A stretch of DNA of 64,000 bases, from NCBI GenBank assembly GCA_001584585.1, contig LSYV01000037.1, forward strand, positions 547,738 through 611,737, written 5' to 3'. Below are positions 1 to 12,619 of this stretch, piece after piece. This DNA comes from Gonium pectorale. Taxonomy: Eukaryota; Chlorophyta; Chlorophyceae; Chlamydomonadales; Volvocaceae. Under the pieces are notes generated by a model. It made no database searches, was not told where the DNA came from, and worked only from the letters and a program-made list of their open reading frames with translations. A program made the translations under genes and the position numbers. Each line of letters begins with the position of its first letter. Positions within the stretch are counted from its first letter, which is position 1.

Positions 1-3000
1 GTGGCGGCGGCGCCGCCACCGTTGCCGCCGCCGCCTGCGCTGCTGGCTGGCTGCGGTCGCTGGGGCACGCGCAGGTGGCCGCGTTCGCGGGCGGGCTGGC
101 GTTCCGCACGCCGGCAGCGTTCGTGGCGACGGCGGAGCGCGGCGGCGGCTGGGCGGCGCTGGCGGTGCTGGGAGGGGACGTGACGGGCTGGGCGGGCCGG
201 CGGTTTAGCCGGGGGCTGCGGGCGGCACCGCCTCCGCCGCCTCCGCCGCCGGGGCTGCAGCAGGTGCGGCCCAGCGCTGCCTGGGGCGAGACGGAGGGCG
301 ACGCGGGAACAGAAGACGGGAGAGGAAAAACGGGGCAGGATAGGAACAGCCGTTTGCTGGGTCGGGGCTCAAAATAACCCAGGACCGGAGTGCAGGACAC
401 GTATCGGGGAGGGGTGAGGGGTTTCAGGCCGCGCCACGTGGGCGCTCTCGCCGCCGCCTCCTGGTCGTGGGCTGGCGCCGGCCGGGTGGCAAGTAGCACG
501 TAGATATGGCCGCATACGCGTCCTGCGGCCGGGGCCCCATTTGGCCGGCCTTGGGTGCCATGCCGCGATGCAAGCGCGTCTGAAACTGACCGCCGCTCCC
601 TTCGTACGGCGCAGTTGTACGAGAACGGCACCATCAGCCGCTACATCCTCGACGCGGGGCTGCTCTCCGCGACGCCGTACCTCCTGTACGGCGCGGTTAC
701 CAGCGGCGGCGGCGGCGGCGGCTCCAATGCGACCGCCCCCAGCCTGCAGCCCTCGCCGCTGCTCAACTACTCGGTGGGGCTGGCGTGGAACGTCAGCCGC
801 GGCACCGACCCACGGATCGCCCTGGCCGCTGCGTGGGACGACGCCGTCAGCGCCGCGCTGCTGGCGGCGGGCTTGCTCCTGGTGGCTGCCGTCGCGCACG
901 CCGGTGAGTTGCGCGGGCCGACATTGTGGGCTAGAAGCGGTTCTGGTAGCGTTGCCAGCGGCTCCGAGGGACCAGACGCGCATCCCCTTGGCCCTATCCC
1001 CAGCCCCAGATCCCTCACGCTGGCCTCACCCCCCTGCCCCCCCCCCCGCTTGCAAACCCCACTGTTCCACGCCAACGCCAACGCCGATGCACAGCCATCG
1101 CCTACACCGCCGACCGAGACATGCGCGCGCTGGGCTTCTCCGTGTACGCAGCGTGGCCCAAGCTGCTGCTGATGGCAGCGGCGGCGACCGGCCCGCCGCT
1201 GCTGTTCGCGGCGGCGCGGCTGCTCAGCCTGGAGGCGAGCCGCTGCGGCGGTGCGCGCGCGGTGGGCGCCGCGCCGTGGCTGCTGCTGGGGGTGGCCGGC
1301 GGGGTGGCACTGGCGGCGCTGGCCTGGCTGGCCTACGTGGCGCTGGTGGCGGCGCGGCGCGTGGTAGGCAGCAGCTGGGCCCGTCCGGCGCATCCCTCAC
1401 GCACCTGTCTTTGCAGGTTCATGTATTGTTAGATGAAAGGCCGCTGCTCACCGGCAGCCAAGCCCCGCCGGTGCCCCTGCGCAGCGGCCGGACCCTGTCA
1501 TGCTGGATTTTGGCGGCGTGGTGTTGGCGGCGTGGTGTTGGCGGCATGGTGTTGGCCGCAGCCAAGCGGCCCTGGAATCAACGCCACGACAGGCCGCCTC
1601 ACCATGGCCCATGCCGCCACGTCCACATCCTGCCGGTTTTGTCGCCCTGCCCCTATCGCTCGATGCCCTCTGCCCACCGCCAGCCCTCACCACCACCACC
1701 ACCACGTCGTGAAATGATTATAGCCCCCCTCCCGCCCCTGGGACCTCCCGTCCAGCGCCTGCTCACCCGCGACAGTCCCCCACCCTCTCAGCCCGCCATA
1801 CCATCGCACCGACCCTCCGCCCCCCTTCCACTCAATCATGCTTGCAGCTGCCCGACCCGGAGCCCGAACCCGCGCCACGGGTGGAGACCGGGCCGCCCGC
1901 CATGGTGGAGGCCTGGCCGGACCCCGCCGCTGGCCCCGCCGCCCCGTCTGAACACGGACTGGGTCCCGAAGGTGACGGAGGACAGGGCTTGGGCGCAGCG
2001 TCCAGCCGGCGACTGCGGACGGCGGGCACAGTTGCGGGGTCGACGCGAGGGACGCCACCGCCGCCACCGCACATGACACCCGACGAGTCAGCGGGCATGG
2101 CGGCGACTGGACCCTGGCCGCCGCGGCGCGGGTCCGGCGGCGGGGCCCCCGGCGAGGGACAGGCCGGAGCTGGCAATCAGCTCCTGTTCTATTCCCGTGG
2201 CTCGACCGCCGAGTCAAGAGCGGCGGAGGCGGCGGCCGGTACGGCCGGCGTGGCTGCGGCGGCGCCGCCGTTGCATGTCACGGAGCTGGACGGGGACGCG
2301 GGAACGGCAGCGGCAGCGGTACGGCCTCCCGTGCCACTGCCGATGCACTTGGCGCAGTGGTCACGACCCATGGTTCCGCCGTACATGTACGGCGGTGGCG
2401 GCGGCTACGCGGGGATGATGCTTGGCGGCGGCATGATGCGGCCCCGCATGCCCTACCCGGGCTACCCCTCCATGGGAGGCGGGGGGCTGGCGGGTGGGGG
2501 GCTGATGGGGGGAGGCGTGCCCGGGGGAGGCGTGTATGGAGGCGGCGGCATGGCGGGTGCGGGCATGGTGGGCGGCGGGATGATGGGCCCGCAGATGCCG
2601 TACATGCCGTCTCCGTACGGCGCACCCAGCGGAGGCATGTTCCCGCCCCAGTTCGGTGGCTTCGGCGGCGTGCCGTCGCCGCAGGCTCTCGCAGCGGCGG
2701 GCGGCGGGGGCGGGCCCCAGAATCCGTTCAATCCGTACGGCGTGCTCACAACGTTTGGGGGCGCTGGCGGCTCGCAGCCACAGCCGCTGGCCGCCAGCTA
2801 TCCGTCTCAGCAGCCGCCAGCGGCCGCTGGCATGCCGCCGCCGCCGCGCGCGCCCCTGCCGCCGCCTCCTGCGCCGCCGCCGCTGCCGCCGCTTCCAAGC
2901 CCGCGGCCTTCTCCGATGTCCCCGCCATCAGTTGATGCGGGGGACGGGGAGGGGGAGCCGAAGGCGCGGCTGCAACCCAGCCAGGCCGCATCCGTGGGGG

Positions 3001-4778
3001 CAGGGCCGAGCGGGACATGGGGCTGGCCGCAGCTGACGGCTGAACGCGGCGGCTGGTGGCGCCACAGCCCCGATACCACTGCTACCGCTGCCGCTGCTGC
3101 CGCTGCTGCTTCGGGCTCCCCTGCGGGCCACAGCCAGCGTGCGCCCATCACTGGGGCTGGTGGGCCTGCGGCGGCGGAAGCAGCCGGCGCCGCCGGCACT
3201 GCCCGCGGAAGGCGACCAGCCCAAGGCCGGGGTCGGGTCCCGGGGCCGGGCCGCGTTGCGACCGATGCGCCGTCTGGTGGCGAGCGAGGCGGATGCGGGG
3301 CGGGTGGACGGGGTGCGGGAAAGGGCCTCGACGCTGAACGGGGCGCGAGCAAGCGCCGGCGGCGCGGCTCGCCCCTACCCGGGGCAAGCGACGGCCGCAG
3401 TGGCAACAGCAGCAGCAGCAGCGCTGGCAGCGGCAGCGGCACCGGCCGGGGCGGCGGAGAGCCGTCGGGAAGGACGGAAGGAGGAAGCGCCCCGACGGTT
3501 TCCGGGCGTGACGCAGCATCCCCGCGCAGCGGCACTGCCTCCTCCGCCCGACGGGCTGCGCACATAGAGCGGGTGTCGCCCCGGGGACACGGCCAGCCGC
3601 AGCTGCTCTCCCGCCCCTCCTCCACATCCACATTAGCATCCGCAACGGCGCTGACCGAGCTGCCGGGAGGCTTGCCGGGCCAGGTGCCGGAGCCTGCGGC
3701 GTGCACCGCTACCGCCGTCGTCGCCGCCGCGGGCCCGGTGGCGGAGGGCCGCGAGCAGGCGGACTTCCCTGGCAGCGGCGGCGGCGGTGGCGAGGAGGAG
3801 GGCGAGCCCGGCCGCGCCAGGAGGGTGGGCCGGGTGCGAGCCGCGCGCCGCCGCGCGCGAGATGCGCTGGCAGGCGTGTCTCCAGCCGCCGCAGCCGCAG
3901 CCCCAGGCTGGGGCCAGGCCGGGGCTCTGGGGGCGGCGGCTGTGGGGTACGCAGCGTCGAGTGCGCCGCTGCCGATCGGCCACATGTGGCCCGACGCGGC
4001 GCCGATGCTGGCGCCGCCGCTGGGGCGCCCGTCGGCGCTCAACTGGCTCCGGGCCGGCGGGGCAGGAGGCGGGGGCGGCGGCTGGGGCTTGGGCGGGCTG
4101 GGCCGCGGGGCCGCGGGTCGCATGCCGGGTCCCCGCCGGGTGCACAAGGCCGACCCGCGCTCCCTCTTCCGCGTCAGGTACGGCTGGGTCGTGGCGGACA
4201 CCATATGCAAACCCGCCGCAGCCGACGCCGCAGCCGGGCACAGAGACGCTGCCGTCGCCGACGCCAGCGCGTTGGCCGCAGCTAGGGCCGCGGCGGAAGC
4301 GGAGGCGGCGGCGGCGGAGTCGCACCGCGCGCGGCAGCGGCGGTACCTGTGCGCCAACTGGCTGTCGCTGCTCCGCGCGGTGCTGCTCGCGGGCCTGATG
4401 GGCGGCTGGGCGGCGGACGCCGCGGAGGGCCGCATGGCGCAGTGCGCGGCGGCGCTGGCGGTCGCCGCCGCCTGGCTGTCGTACCTCGTGGCTGTGCGGC
4501 CGTACGCGCAGGTGTGGGTGCTGGCGGCGGAGGCGGCGATGAGCGGCCTCGAGTGCGCCGTGGCGGCGCTGGCGGTGGTGGCGCAGGCGGGCGTGCGGAT
4601 GAGCCCGCCGGCCGCGACCCTGGCCACGGTGGCGCTGTTGCTGCTGCTGGGCTCGGTGGTGGTGGTGGAGGCGGTTCGGGCGGTGCTGACTGGGAGGAGC
4701 GTGTGGCGGCGTCTGAGGGCGGAGGCGGAGCGGCAGGCGGAGGCCGAGGTGGCGGGGGCCAAGCGCGGCGCCTCGTGA
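1..4778 (+). CDS. Polytopic membrane protein with long disordered linker (5' end outside window)
   Basis: Exons: <1-263, 615-903, 1095-1363, 1848-4778; phases agree across all three introns. The first visible exon is Ala/Gly-rich and ends in a proline tract. The second carries four N-glycosylation sequons (NGT, NAT, NYS, NVS) followed by a membrane segment, so this loop probably faces outside or a lumen. The third holds two more strongly hydrophobic segments (around 1160-1360). The last exon has about 750 residues of Gly/Met, Pro and Ala/Ser low complexity, then at about 4330-4710 four hydrophobic helices with the motif YLVAVRPY, and a short charged tail. The arrangement recalls TRP-like or other polycystin-style algal membrane proteins, but no diagnostic motif is visible, so no function is assigned. 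The stop TGA is at 4776-4778. The last exon is open over 2.9 kb; short in-frame introns within the linker cannot be excluded. Confidence 0.7.
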
Positions 4779-6671
4779 GGCGCTTTTTGTGTACGATCGT
4801 ACGACAGCCAAGGCGGTGCACGTGCCTTGGCTTGGTTTGAACGGTCGCTTTCACCCTTCGTCTGCGAAATGTTATGAGACGGGTTTTATTTGCCCGAAAG
4901 GTAAGGAGGAGCATGCTGGGATCAAGCTGTACGAATGCGGCTCCCGTGGCATGGAGGAGGTCCTCGCCGGCCCCCCACTCATCCTGACCCGTCATCAGTC
5001 ATTAATCCAATGTTGGATGCTCGTGCGCGCTGGCATGTGTTCATTGACAGATACATTGCAGATACAGATACTGAGTCCGATGGCATTGGATGGTCACGCA
5101 GCGTAGCAGGAAGCGTGCACGACGGCCATTACGTGGCTGTCACTTCGTACCTGCGGGCGTGGCTCATCCCAGGGCTGCATCTGAACGGCGCACTGCATTC
5201 ATGATCGGTATTCTTCGTGTTTTAATCGTAGGGGCGCGTGCCGCTTCGGCAGCGGCTTGAAGGCTGCCCGTGACTCCTAGGAGTAAGCTTGAGGCACTGG
5301 GCTGGGCCCGATGGCGTCTTTGCGCGTCGTGGAGATGCGCATCCATTGAGTACGGCCCCCAAAGGCCCGTTCGGGTGTAATCGGCTCGATGGCTGTGACC
5401 GCGGCTCATCCGCGTGCTGGCCCTGCAACTTCCTGGCATATTTGCGCAGGGCAACAATCATACACACGGTGTCCAAGAGCAAATCCCTTCCAAGTTCCAA
5501 CCACAGCGACGTCAGTGAGTACCTCTTGTCGTGCCCTCGTCGGTCATTGCGCGGCCATGTGCCAAGTGCCGTGGTTGAACCAGAAGGCATCGCCACTCAG
5601 CACCCAGGAAGACGCCGCAAACGGTGCCAGCGGGGCGTCAGCGTTCTCGACTGCAGGTCCCCGTCGTTGCTGTCTCGAGCCGCATACTACAGTAGCATTT
5701 TGGTACTTCCTGTCCCAGCACCCGCGCAGAACCTGCACCACGAAGTACACCTTTGGTCAAACATGTGGGTGCCCTTGCCACCGAAGTCGCACCACCTGAC
5801 GAGACTCTTCACCGGGAGATGCATCGTCCGCCAGCGTACAGGCGAGATGCATCCCAAGCTCCTGGCCACAGGCATGCATCGCCAATGCCTACACCCCACC
5901 TGGCCAGTAGCCCACGCGTCCGCGCACACTCCTACCCGCTAGGTCCCTGCGCCTTGCCCGGCGCGCCAGTGCTCAGTTCAGGTGTTCAGTTCTGCACGCG
6001 GGGGCACCGACCGAGAGCCCGCCCAACCAATGAACCACAACTCCTGCAGCGCTAGAAGACCGCCGGGCGCCAGCATCGCGCACAATCAGTTTGCAGTGCT
6101 TTCCGTACATACAGCCCCTGCACCCATGCCTAAACACACACGACGCCAGCCGCACAGCGCCCCAACACGACAACGGCGCCGGCTGCACCGGGACTACAAC
6201 GCGCGCTGCTGCTTGCGTGTTCCTATGCACGGCCCGACACGGCCAGTCGGTAATGCCTGCCTGTCTGTGTGCCTGCGTGCCTCCGTGTGACTACCGGTAC
6301 CTGCCGCCCGCAGAGCGCACAAATCTGCACGTGCCAATGCACAGGCAGCAAGCACACGGTCCTCCCCACCCTGCGGCCTTCCGCTGACCGCGCAACGGCT
6401 GCACCCCACTGGCCGAGATGCAGAGGTCGGGCAGCACCCCTTGACACGCAAGTTGCATCCCCAACCGCCGCGCGCCGTAACCGGCCGGACGGAGGCGGAT
6501 GGCACTGCAGGTGGGGCGCAGCTGCCGCACGTCCCACCGACGTCCCGGCGCCTCCCCAGCATCGCGGGGCAACACACTGCCTCGCAAAGGGGTAAGAAAG
6601 CGAAGGTCCGTGCGCCGCGCTCCGCCTGTGGCAAGTGAGCTCCCCGCCTGCTGCCCGCCCGCCGCCCGCGT
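4779..6671. other. Intergenic, convergent 3' ends
   Basis: This region lies between the stop of the membrane-protein gene (+) and the stop of CFAP58 (-). Its base composition is less GC-rich than the exons. No open frame here looks like protein. It probably holds both 3' UTRs. Confidence 0.6.
5376..5380 (+). terminator. TGTAA polyadenylation signal candidate
   Basis: TGTAA is the usual volvocine polyadenylation signal. This copy lies about 600 nt after the stop at 4778, a normal 3' UTR length for these algae. The pentamer alone is weak evidence. Confidence 0.4.
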
Positions 6672-9600
6672 CTACTGCGCCAGCGAGAAGCCGCCGCCCG
6701 TGAAGCGCGGCTGGCTGGCGTTGGGCGCCGCCGGCGCGGGCGCCTTGACGGTCCGCTCCCGTTCCATCTGGTCTCGCCGCTTGCTCTCAAAGTACTTCCG
6801 CTTCATCTCGTTGAGCTCGCGCACCAGGCGCTCGATCTCGTACTTGTACTCGTTCACCTGCGCCTGGTACATGTTGAGCTCGCTGGCCATGGCCTTCATC
6901 TGCTTCGTCTTCTCGCGCAGGTTGGCCTGGGGGCGGTGGATGTAGGGGGAGGATGGGGGAGGGGGGTGACTCATCCCTGTCTACAGGAACGCATCAGCAT
7001 CCTGCTACAGTCTATCAACCGGCGTCCAACCCATGGGGGGGAAAGGGAGCAGCGGGCAGCCACGGGACGTTGAAAGTGACAAGGGACCAGGGCGACGAGA
7101 GGGAGGCGGCTGCTACCCGCGTCGGCCGAAAGGATAGCCGGCGAGCATCTCTGACGCAGCAGCAGCTGAACGGCACCGCGCGTAGATGGTGAGGGGGGTA
7201 AGCGAGTCAACTCTGAACCCTGCTGGAACCCTGCCTCGAAGCCGTAGGCGAGGCGCCGCTAACGTTTCGCGAACATGTGCCTTGTTGCAGCCACACTGGA
7301 CTACAGTATCCATCAAACAGCTGACGCACCTGGTATATGCTGAGCTGCTCCGCCACCTCGGGCCCGGGTTGCCGCGCCAGGATGTTTTTGAGCTCCATGT
7401 ACAGCTTCTCCTTCTCCTGCGCGCACGTAGCACAAGCGGAAAGAGGAACAGGCCGTAGTAAGCCAAACGCTAGTGGCCACCGCAGCGTGCCCTACATACC
7501 CCGGGAACCTTGCCCACATTCCGGCCGAAAAGCCTCACAGCTCTCTTTCCCCGGCATCCCGGCCCTTCACGCCACTCGACACACATACCAGCTCCCGCCC
7601 GCCCGCCCCCTCTCGCCCCTCCACCCCACGCACCTGGATAAGCAGGTCCTTCTCCACCACCTCCTCCGTCTTGGCGATCAGCCGCTTCTGCAGCGTCTGG
7701 ATCTTCTGGATCATCTCGTACGTGCCTGGGTCGCTGCCCTCCAGCTTGCGCCAGCGGTGCACGTTGAGCGGGTTCTCCAGCTCCTCGCTCAGCGCCTTGA
7801 CCTTGGTGCGCTCCTGCAGCAGCTCACGGCCCAGCTGGTGCACCTCCCGCTTCAGCACGTCGATGTTGGCCACGCTGGACTTGAGAATGTGCAGCTCGCG
7901 CTTCAGGTCCGCGAGCTTGACCTGTGCGCGTGTGTGTGTGTGTGTGGGATGGGGTGGGTTGCAGGGCGGGGCGGGAGGGGGGGCGAAGCTGGGGGGGGGC
8001 AGGCGATGAGGCGCGGAGGAGGAGAGCAATAGAGGGCCAAGCGCCAGTCGCCACGCACGTGTGACACGCAACGGGGGAATCTGGTGAGGCAAGTGACGGG
8101 CGCTGGTCGCCCAGGAGGCTAGGGGCCGCAACCGAGAACGAACCCGCCGCTGTGTTGAGCCGGGTGGAACCACGCCCCCGTCATCCTCCCGCACCACGTA
8201 GTCCGCCGGCACAGCTCACCTTGAGCACGCGAATCTCGTTGAGGCGGTCGCGGTACTGGATCTGGCCCTTTGACAGCGTGGACTGCTGGATCTTGATCTT
8301 CTCGTAGAGAAGCGCCAGCTCGTCGTTGCGGCGCACCAGCTGCGGAGCGCGACCCAACCAGGGTGCGAGGGGAGGGGGGCGGTTAGCACCGATGCCCGTT
8401 CTCGGCCCTGCTCTAGGATTCTTCCCGGCTCGCCACCACCACCCATGCCCAGACATGTGATACAATGGCACTTATGTTGCTGCGAGGCTCCGATACCCGC
8501 TGTGATGCCGTACGATGCCGTACCTGCGTTCCGAGGATGTCCCGCTCGTTCACCACGATGTCGTACTCCTTCTTCTGCCGGATGCGCTCCTGGTCGGCCT
8601 CGTTGATGATGTGGTTGAGCTTGTCGATCTCGGCCTTCTGGCTGGCAATGGCCGCGTCCGCCTCCTTGATCTGCGCCTTGGACTTGTCCAGCTCGGCGCG
8701 GAGCAGGTCCTTCTCCTTGATCACCTGCGGATCAGGGGGGGCGGAAGCGCGCAGAGGGGCATGGGGTGGGCGTTGGCCAGAGGCATGGGCAGGGGCGCAC
8801 AGATCAGGCCAGCGTCGGGCCCTTGTAACGAGTCTTGGGTAAGTGACACGGTGCGACCAGTGGGTCGTGTCCCTCCCGTCATCCCAATTGGTTCACCACG
8901 TGCGCCACTCCCCTCCACTCCCCACCCCGCCCTGGTCCTCCCCTCCTCTCCCCTCCCATTGCCCCCGCCACCTGCCTTCTGGTGGTCAAAGTGCTCCTTG
9001 AGCAGATACAGGTCCTTGCCAGTGATCTCCTCCTTGAGCTGCTCAATCTGGTGCTGCATGATCTTAAACTTGCGCTTCATCTCCTGGATCTCGTCCTGCG
9101 CCTCGATAAGGTTCTTGCTGTACAGGTTGCGGTCCGCGCGCACCGCCTCGTACAGGTTCTGCTGCTGCTTTAGCTTGGCCTCGCCCTCCGCGATGCGCTT
9201 CTGCAGGTCGATGATTGCCATCTCGCGCAGCTTCACCTCCTCCAGGGCCTGGGCGGGGGAGGGGAGGCGACGAGGCAGCGCAGAGGTTGGGGGCCGGAAC
9301 AGGACAGGGAGGCGGTTGGAAGCAGCGCGGGATGGGCTTAGGGAGGCTGGCAGCGAGGTGAAGGCGGGATGAGAGGTCGAGGGCGGGGGAGGGATTACAA
9401 GTTGGGTGACAGCACTAGAGGACCGCAAGACGCAGGACCAAGGGCGTGCTTGCGGCCGGGCACGGGCGCTTGCTGAGATGGGGGGCTCTCCAGATCCGAC
9501 GGTGAAGGCTAAGGCGGGAGCTCAACTCAGGGTGGCTCGCAGCTCAGGAGCAGTTGATTACGCCCGCGTGTATTTCCCCTTGCCCACTGCCCTCGTACAG

Positions 9601-12368
9601 CGCCCCTTAGCCCTGCCCTGTCTAGCATGGCCCCGCGGATCCGCGTCCTTGCCCCATCCGCCGCCCCGTCGCACCTGCATGTACTTCGCGGAAGCCTCGC
9701 TGGCCTCAATGCTGTACTTCTCGCGCTCCTTCTCCAGCTGGTAGATCAGCTTGGACTGCTTCTGCGCCTCCGTCTTGTAGCCCTGGATCTCCTGCTCCAG
9801 ATTCCGCTTGGTGTTCTCGTTGATTTTAATCAGATCCATTTGCTTCTGGGTGGAGTTCTCGGCCTAAAGGGGAAGGGTGGGTAGGGAGGGGGGAGGGCGG
9901 ACAAGGGTTTAGGTTAGGAGGGTGACCCCGGGGCGGGCTGGGGTGAGTGCGGAGGGAGGTGGAAGCCCGCTAGCCACCAATGAATCGCGCGCAGTTTACA
10001 CTGTTGCGCCTGAACCGTGCTGCTCGGCGGCTGCCCCAACGCTCCAAGCGCCGGGTCCATCATGGTAAACATCCCAGCCCTAGCATCCCGGAAACCCCCC
10101 CAACCCTCAGCAGGGGGCCCACGGCACGCGCAACCTGAGCTGAGACCAGCCCAAACCAAGCGCGCGCAGCAGTGGAACTGCCTCACACACCGCATGCAGC
10201 AGCGCTGTGAGCTCCCTCCCCGATAAACCCTCCCCGATAGAACCGCGTGTCCGATTGCCAGCTTGGATTGGGATTCTGTGCCGTGATGCCGCGATCATCA
10301 CAGCCTCAACCAATGGCGGGTAGGTGCACCGCGCGTAGGTTCGCACGGCTCCACCTAGGCTTTCCGTCGTGGGTCCCCTTGCTGGACGAATTTGATGCAC
10401 TTTGCATAATTGCTTGCCCCCGCAGCGCTCCGCAACTCTCAGGCGTCGCATATTGCGCGCCAACCCTGGCGACCGCCCCGCCCCGCCCCAAAAGGCGCCG
10501 CCTCCAGGCTATGCCCATTTGTGCCCCGCTCCCGAGCCCGTCCCCGAAACCAGCTGCTCCCAACCCCAGCCCCGCCCCAAAAGGCGCCGCCTCCAGGCTA
10601 TGCCCATTTGCGCCCCGCTCCCGAGCCCGTCCCCGAAACCAGCTGCGCCCAACCCCAGCCCAAGCCACTAAGGTGCGGCCGCCCCCACGGCCTCAATAGC
10701 TCAGCCTCCACCCTCCTGCAGCCTGTGAACCTCAGTCCCCTCCATTGATCGTTGTCGGCGTGCAGCCCTCGCGTGGATACGCACCACCTTCCGTCTCCAC
10801 CCCTAGCCGCCACTTCCGACATACCAACTGCCCTTTGGCCCCGACACCACCCTTGCCGCCAACCCTCTGCTGACAGCGAGCCCCCACCTGTGAGCGCAGC
10901 TTTGTGAGCACGTCCCGCTCGCGCATCAGCTCCTCCAGCTTCTTGCGCTCCGTGTCCACCTCCTTCTGCTTCGCCTCCAGATCCCGCTCCAGTGCGGACA
11001 GCTCGCCCCGGAGCGTGTCCCGCTCCCGCTCCACCTCGGCGCGCTGCTCCTCCAGCTGCTTGGTCTTCTTCATGGTCTGCTCGCGGAGCTTGTTGACCCG
11101 GGAGGCCTCCTGCTTGATGGCGGCGATCTCCTCCTCCTTGACCTTGAGCTCCACCTGCTTGGCCGAGTTCTCCGCCAGCAGCTGCGTGTTGGTGTGGATC
11201 TGCTCCTCAAGGTCATGGTGCAGCTTCTGCATCTTTTCATTGAGCATGTTGTACTCCTTCTGCACCTTCTCCGTGGCCAGCTTGGACTCCCGGAGCATCT
11301 GCTCCAGCTTGCCAACCTGCTCCTCGGTGGTGGTGACCTGCATCTGCTTCTGCTTGATCTCCGAGCTGCGGACCTCAAGCTGCTGCCGCAGCTCCTTCAT
11401 CTCCTTCTCCATGCGCTCCTTCTTGCGGATCTCCCGCTCCGCCTCCGCCTTCTTCTCCGCCACCGCGTCCTTGAGCTGCTGGATGTCCATCTCTGCCTGC
11501 AGCTTATCCGTCTCCGCTGCGCGCAGCTTCTCCTGGGTCTCCATCAGGTCCCCACGCAGGGCCATGATCTGGTCCACCTGCGCGTCGCGCTCGCGAACGA
11601 GCTCCTCCTTCTGCTTGAGAAGCTCGTTGAGCGTGGTCTCCTCGCCAATGGCCAGCCCAGCGCCCTGCTCCACCAGCCGCGTGAGGTTGGCTATCTCTAT
11701 CTTAAGCTGCTGGATGGTCTCCTTAGCCTTGGCCTCCTTCTCGTGGCTGGCGTCCACCATCTTCCAGGCCTTCTCAATCTCCTTTTTGAGCGCCGTGATG
11801 GTCTGCTGGTCCTCCTCATTGAGCTTGAGGGCGGTCTGGACCTTTGCGGCATTGGCCACAATCTCCGCGTTTAGCTCGCGGCATTTCTTGATTAACCGCT
11901 TTTCGCTCTCTACAGGATGCAGAAAAGAGGGAAGGGATTGGAAGGGAGGTCACGATGGCTGGGATGGCCACCAGGGTAATGCCCGCCCCGGCCAAACCCG
12001 CACGGGCCCCACACGACCCATGCACGCACCGTGCGATTTCTTTAGAGCCCGATGCAGCTTTTCATACTCTATCCGGAACCGCTCCAAGCTCTTGTCGCCC
12101 ACGAGCTCTTGAAGCACCTGCGGGCGCGGGCCAGCGGATGCAATCTCGTTAAATGCGCGCCGCGGCCACCGACGCAACAAAACAGATGGCCCGAAACGTG
12201 CACAAGGTATAAACATGAAAACATTTTGTGGGCCATGGCGTGGGCTGCCTCCGCTGAAAAGTCCGCGGGAACTTAGTACAGGCCCACCTCCTGAAAGTCC
12301 CGCTCCAGCGCCTCATACGCCCGGTTCTCCAGCTCCTCACTAGGCTTTGCAGCCGCGTCGTCCGCCAT
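6672..12368 (-). CDS. CFAP58: Cilia- and flagella-associated protein 58 (CFAP58/FAP58)
   Basis: Ten exons (transcript order): 12368-12288, 12117-12030, 11909-10888, 9863-9675, 9248-8976, 8724-8524, 8339-8220, 7921-7634, 7416-7330, 6926-6672. They sum to 867 codons plus stop, against about 872 aa for the human protein. The product is coiled coil almost throughout. It matches the animal CFAP58/CCDC147 family along its whole length: GDKSLERFRIEYEKLH near the N-terminus, EIEKAWKMVD, KLKQQQNLYEAVR, LVRRNDELALLYEKIKIQQS, NPLNVHRWRKLE, ARQPGPE, and a C-terminal FTGGGF motif. The start is the ATG at 12368 (MADDAAAKPSEELENRAYEA). In the family, CFAP58 is an axonemal protein needed for motile cilia and for the sperm midpiece in animals. 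Intron 5 uses a GC donor (8975-8974): only that site keeps phase and alignment. Introns 3 and 7 carry repeats. Confidence 0.95.
7931..7946. repeat. (TG)n microsatellite in CFAP58 intron
   Basis: Eight perfect TG units just inside the intron upstream of the 7921-7634 exon (transcript sense), beside the acceptor. Confidence 0.9.
10482..10659. repeat. 89-bp tandem duplication in CFAP58 intron 3
   Basis: Two adjacent copies (10482-10570 and 10571-10659), each starting CCCGCCCCAAAAGGCG and containing the CTCCAGGCTATGCCCATTTG segment. They differ at only a few positions. The copies lie inside the 1,024-bp intron between exons 3 and 4 of CFAP58. Confidence 0.85.
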
Positions 12369-12619
12369 GCTTGCTGCTGGACTGGGAGCGGAATACAAGG
12401 CCTATTCTTGCATATAAGTAATTGTTTAACTGTGTAAGTATTAATGGCCTTACAAAGTTGTCGTTATAGGCGTGAATGCAGGGCTGCATGCGTAAGCCGA
12501 GGGAACGAGCTTAAGCCGTACGGCGCTGGGTGAGAGAGGGGCCAATCCCGCTGCTGCCCTTCACTTTTCACCTCTGCCATAAGTTGCAGAGATTGTGGTC
12601 AGACGCTCCAAAGCCAACG
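12369..12619. promoter_or_regulatory. Shared divergent promoter region
   Basis: Only 251 bp separate the CFAP58 ATG (-) from the proposed ATG of the plastid-type gene (+). It includes an AT-rich patch around 12405-12450, unlike the GC-rich flanks, with a TATA-like CATATAAG near 12411. The promoters must overlap or be shared. The exact elements are not determined. Confidence 0.5.

Noticed and set aside
2807..4762. 651-codon open frame on the minus strand
   Set aside because: It is the antisense shadow of the GC-rich last exon of the membrane-protein gene. The plus frame has the hydrophobic helices and a consistent splice pattern.
10904..12112. 402-codon plus-strand frame, Ser/Cys-rich
   Set aside because: Antisense of CFAP58 exon 3. 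The minus strand aligns with CFAP58 throughout.
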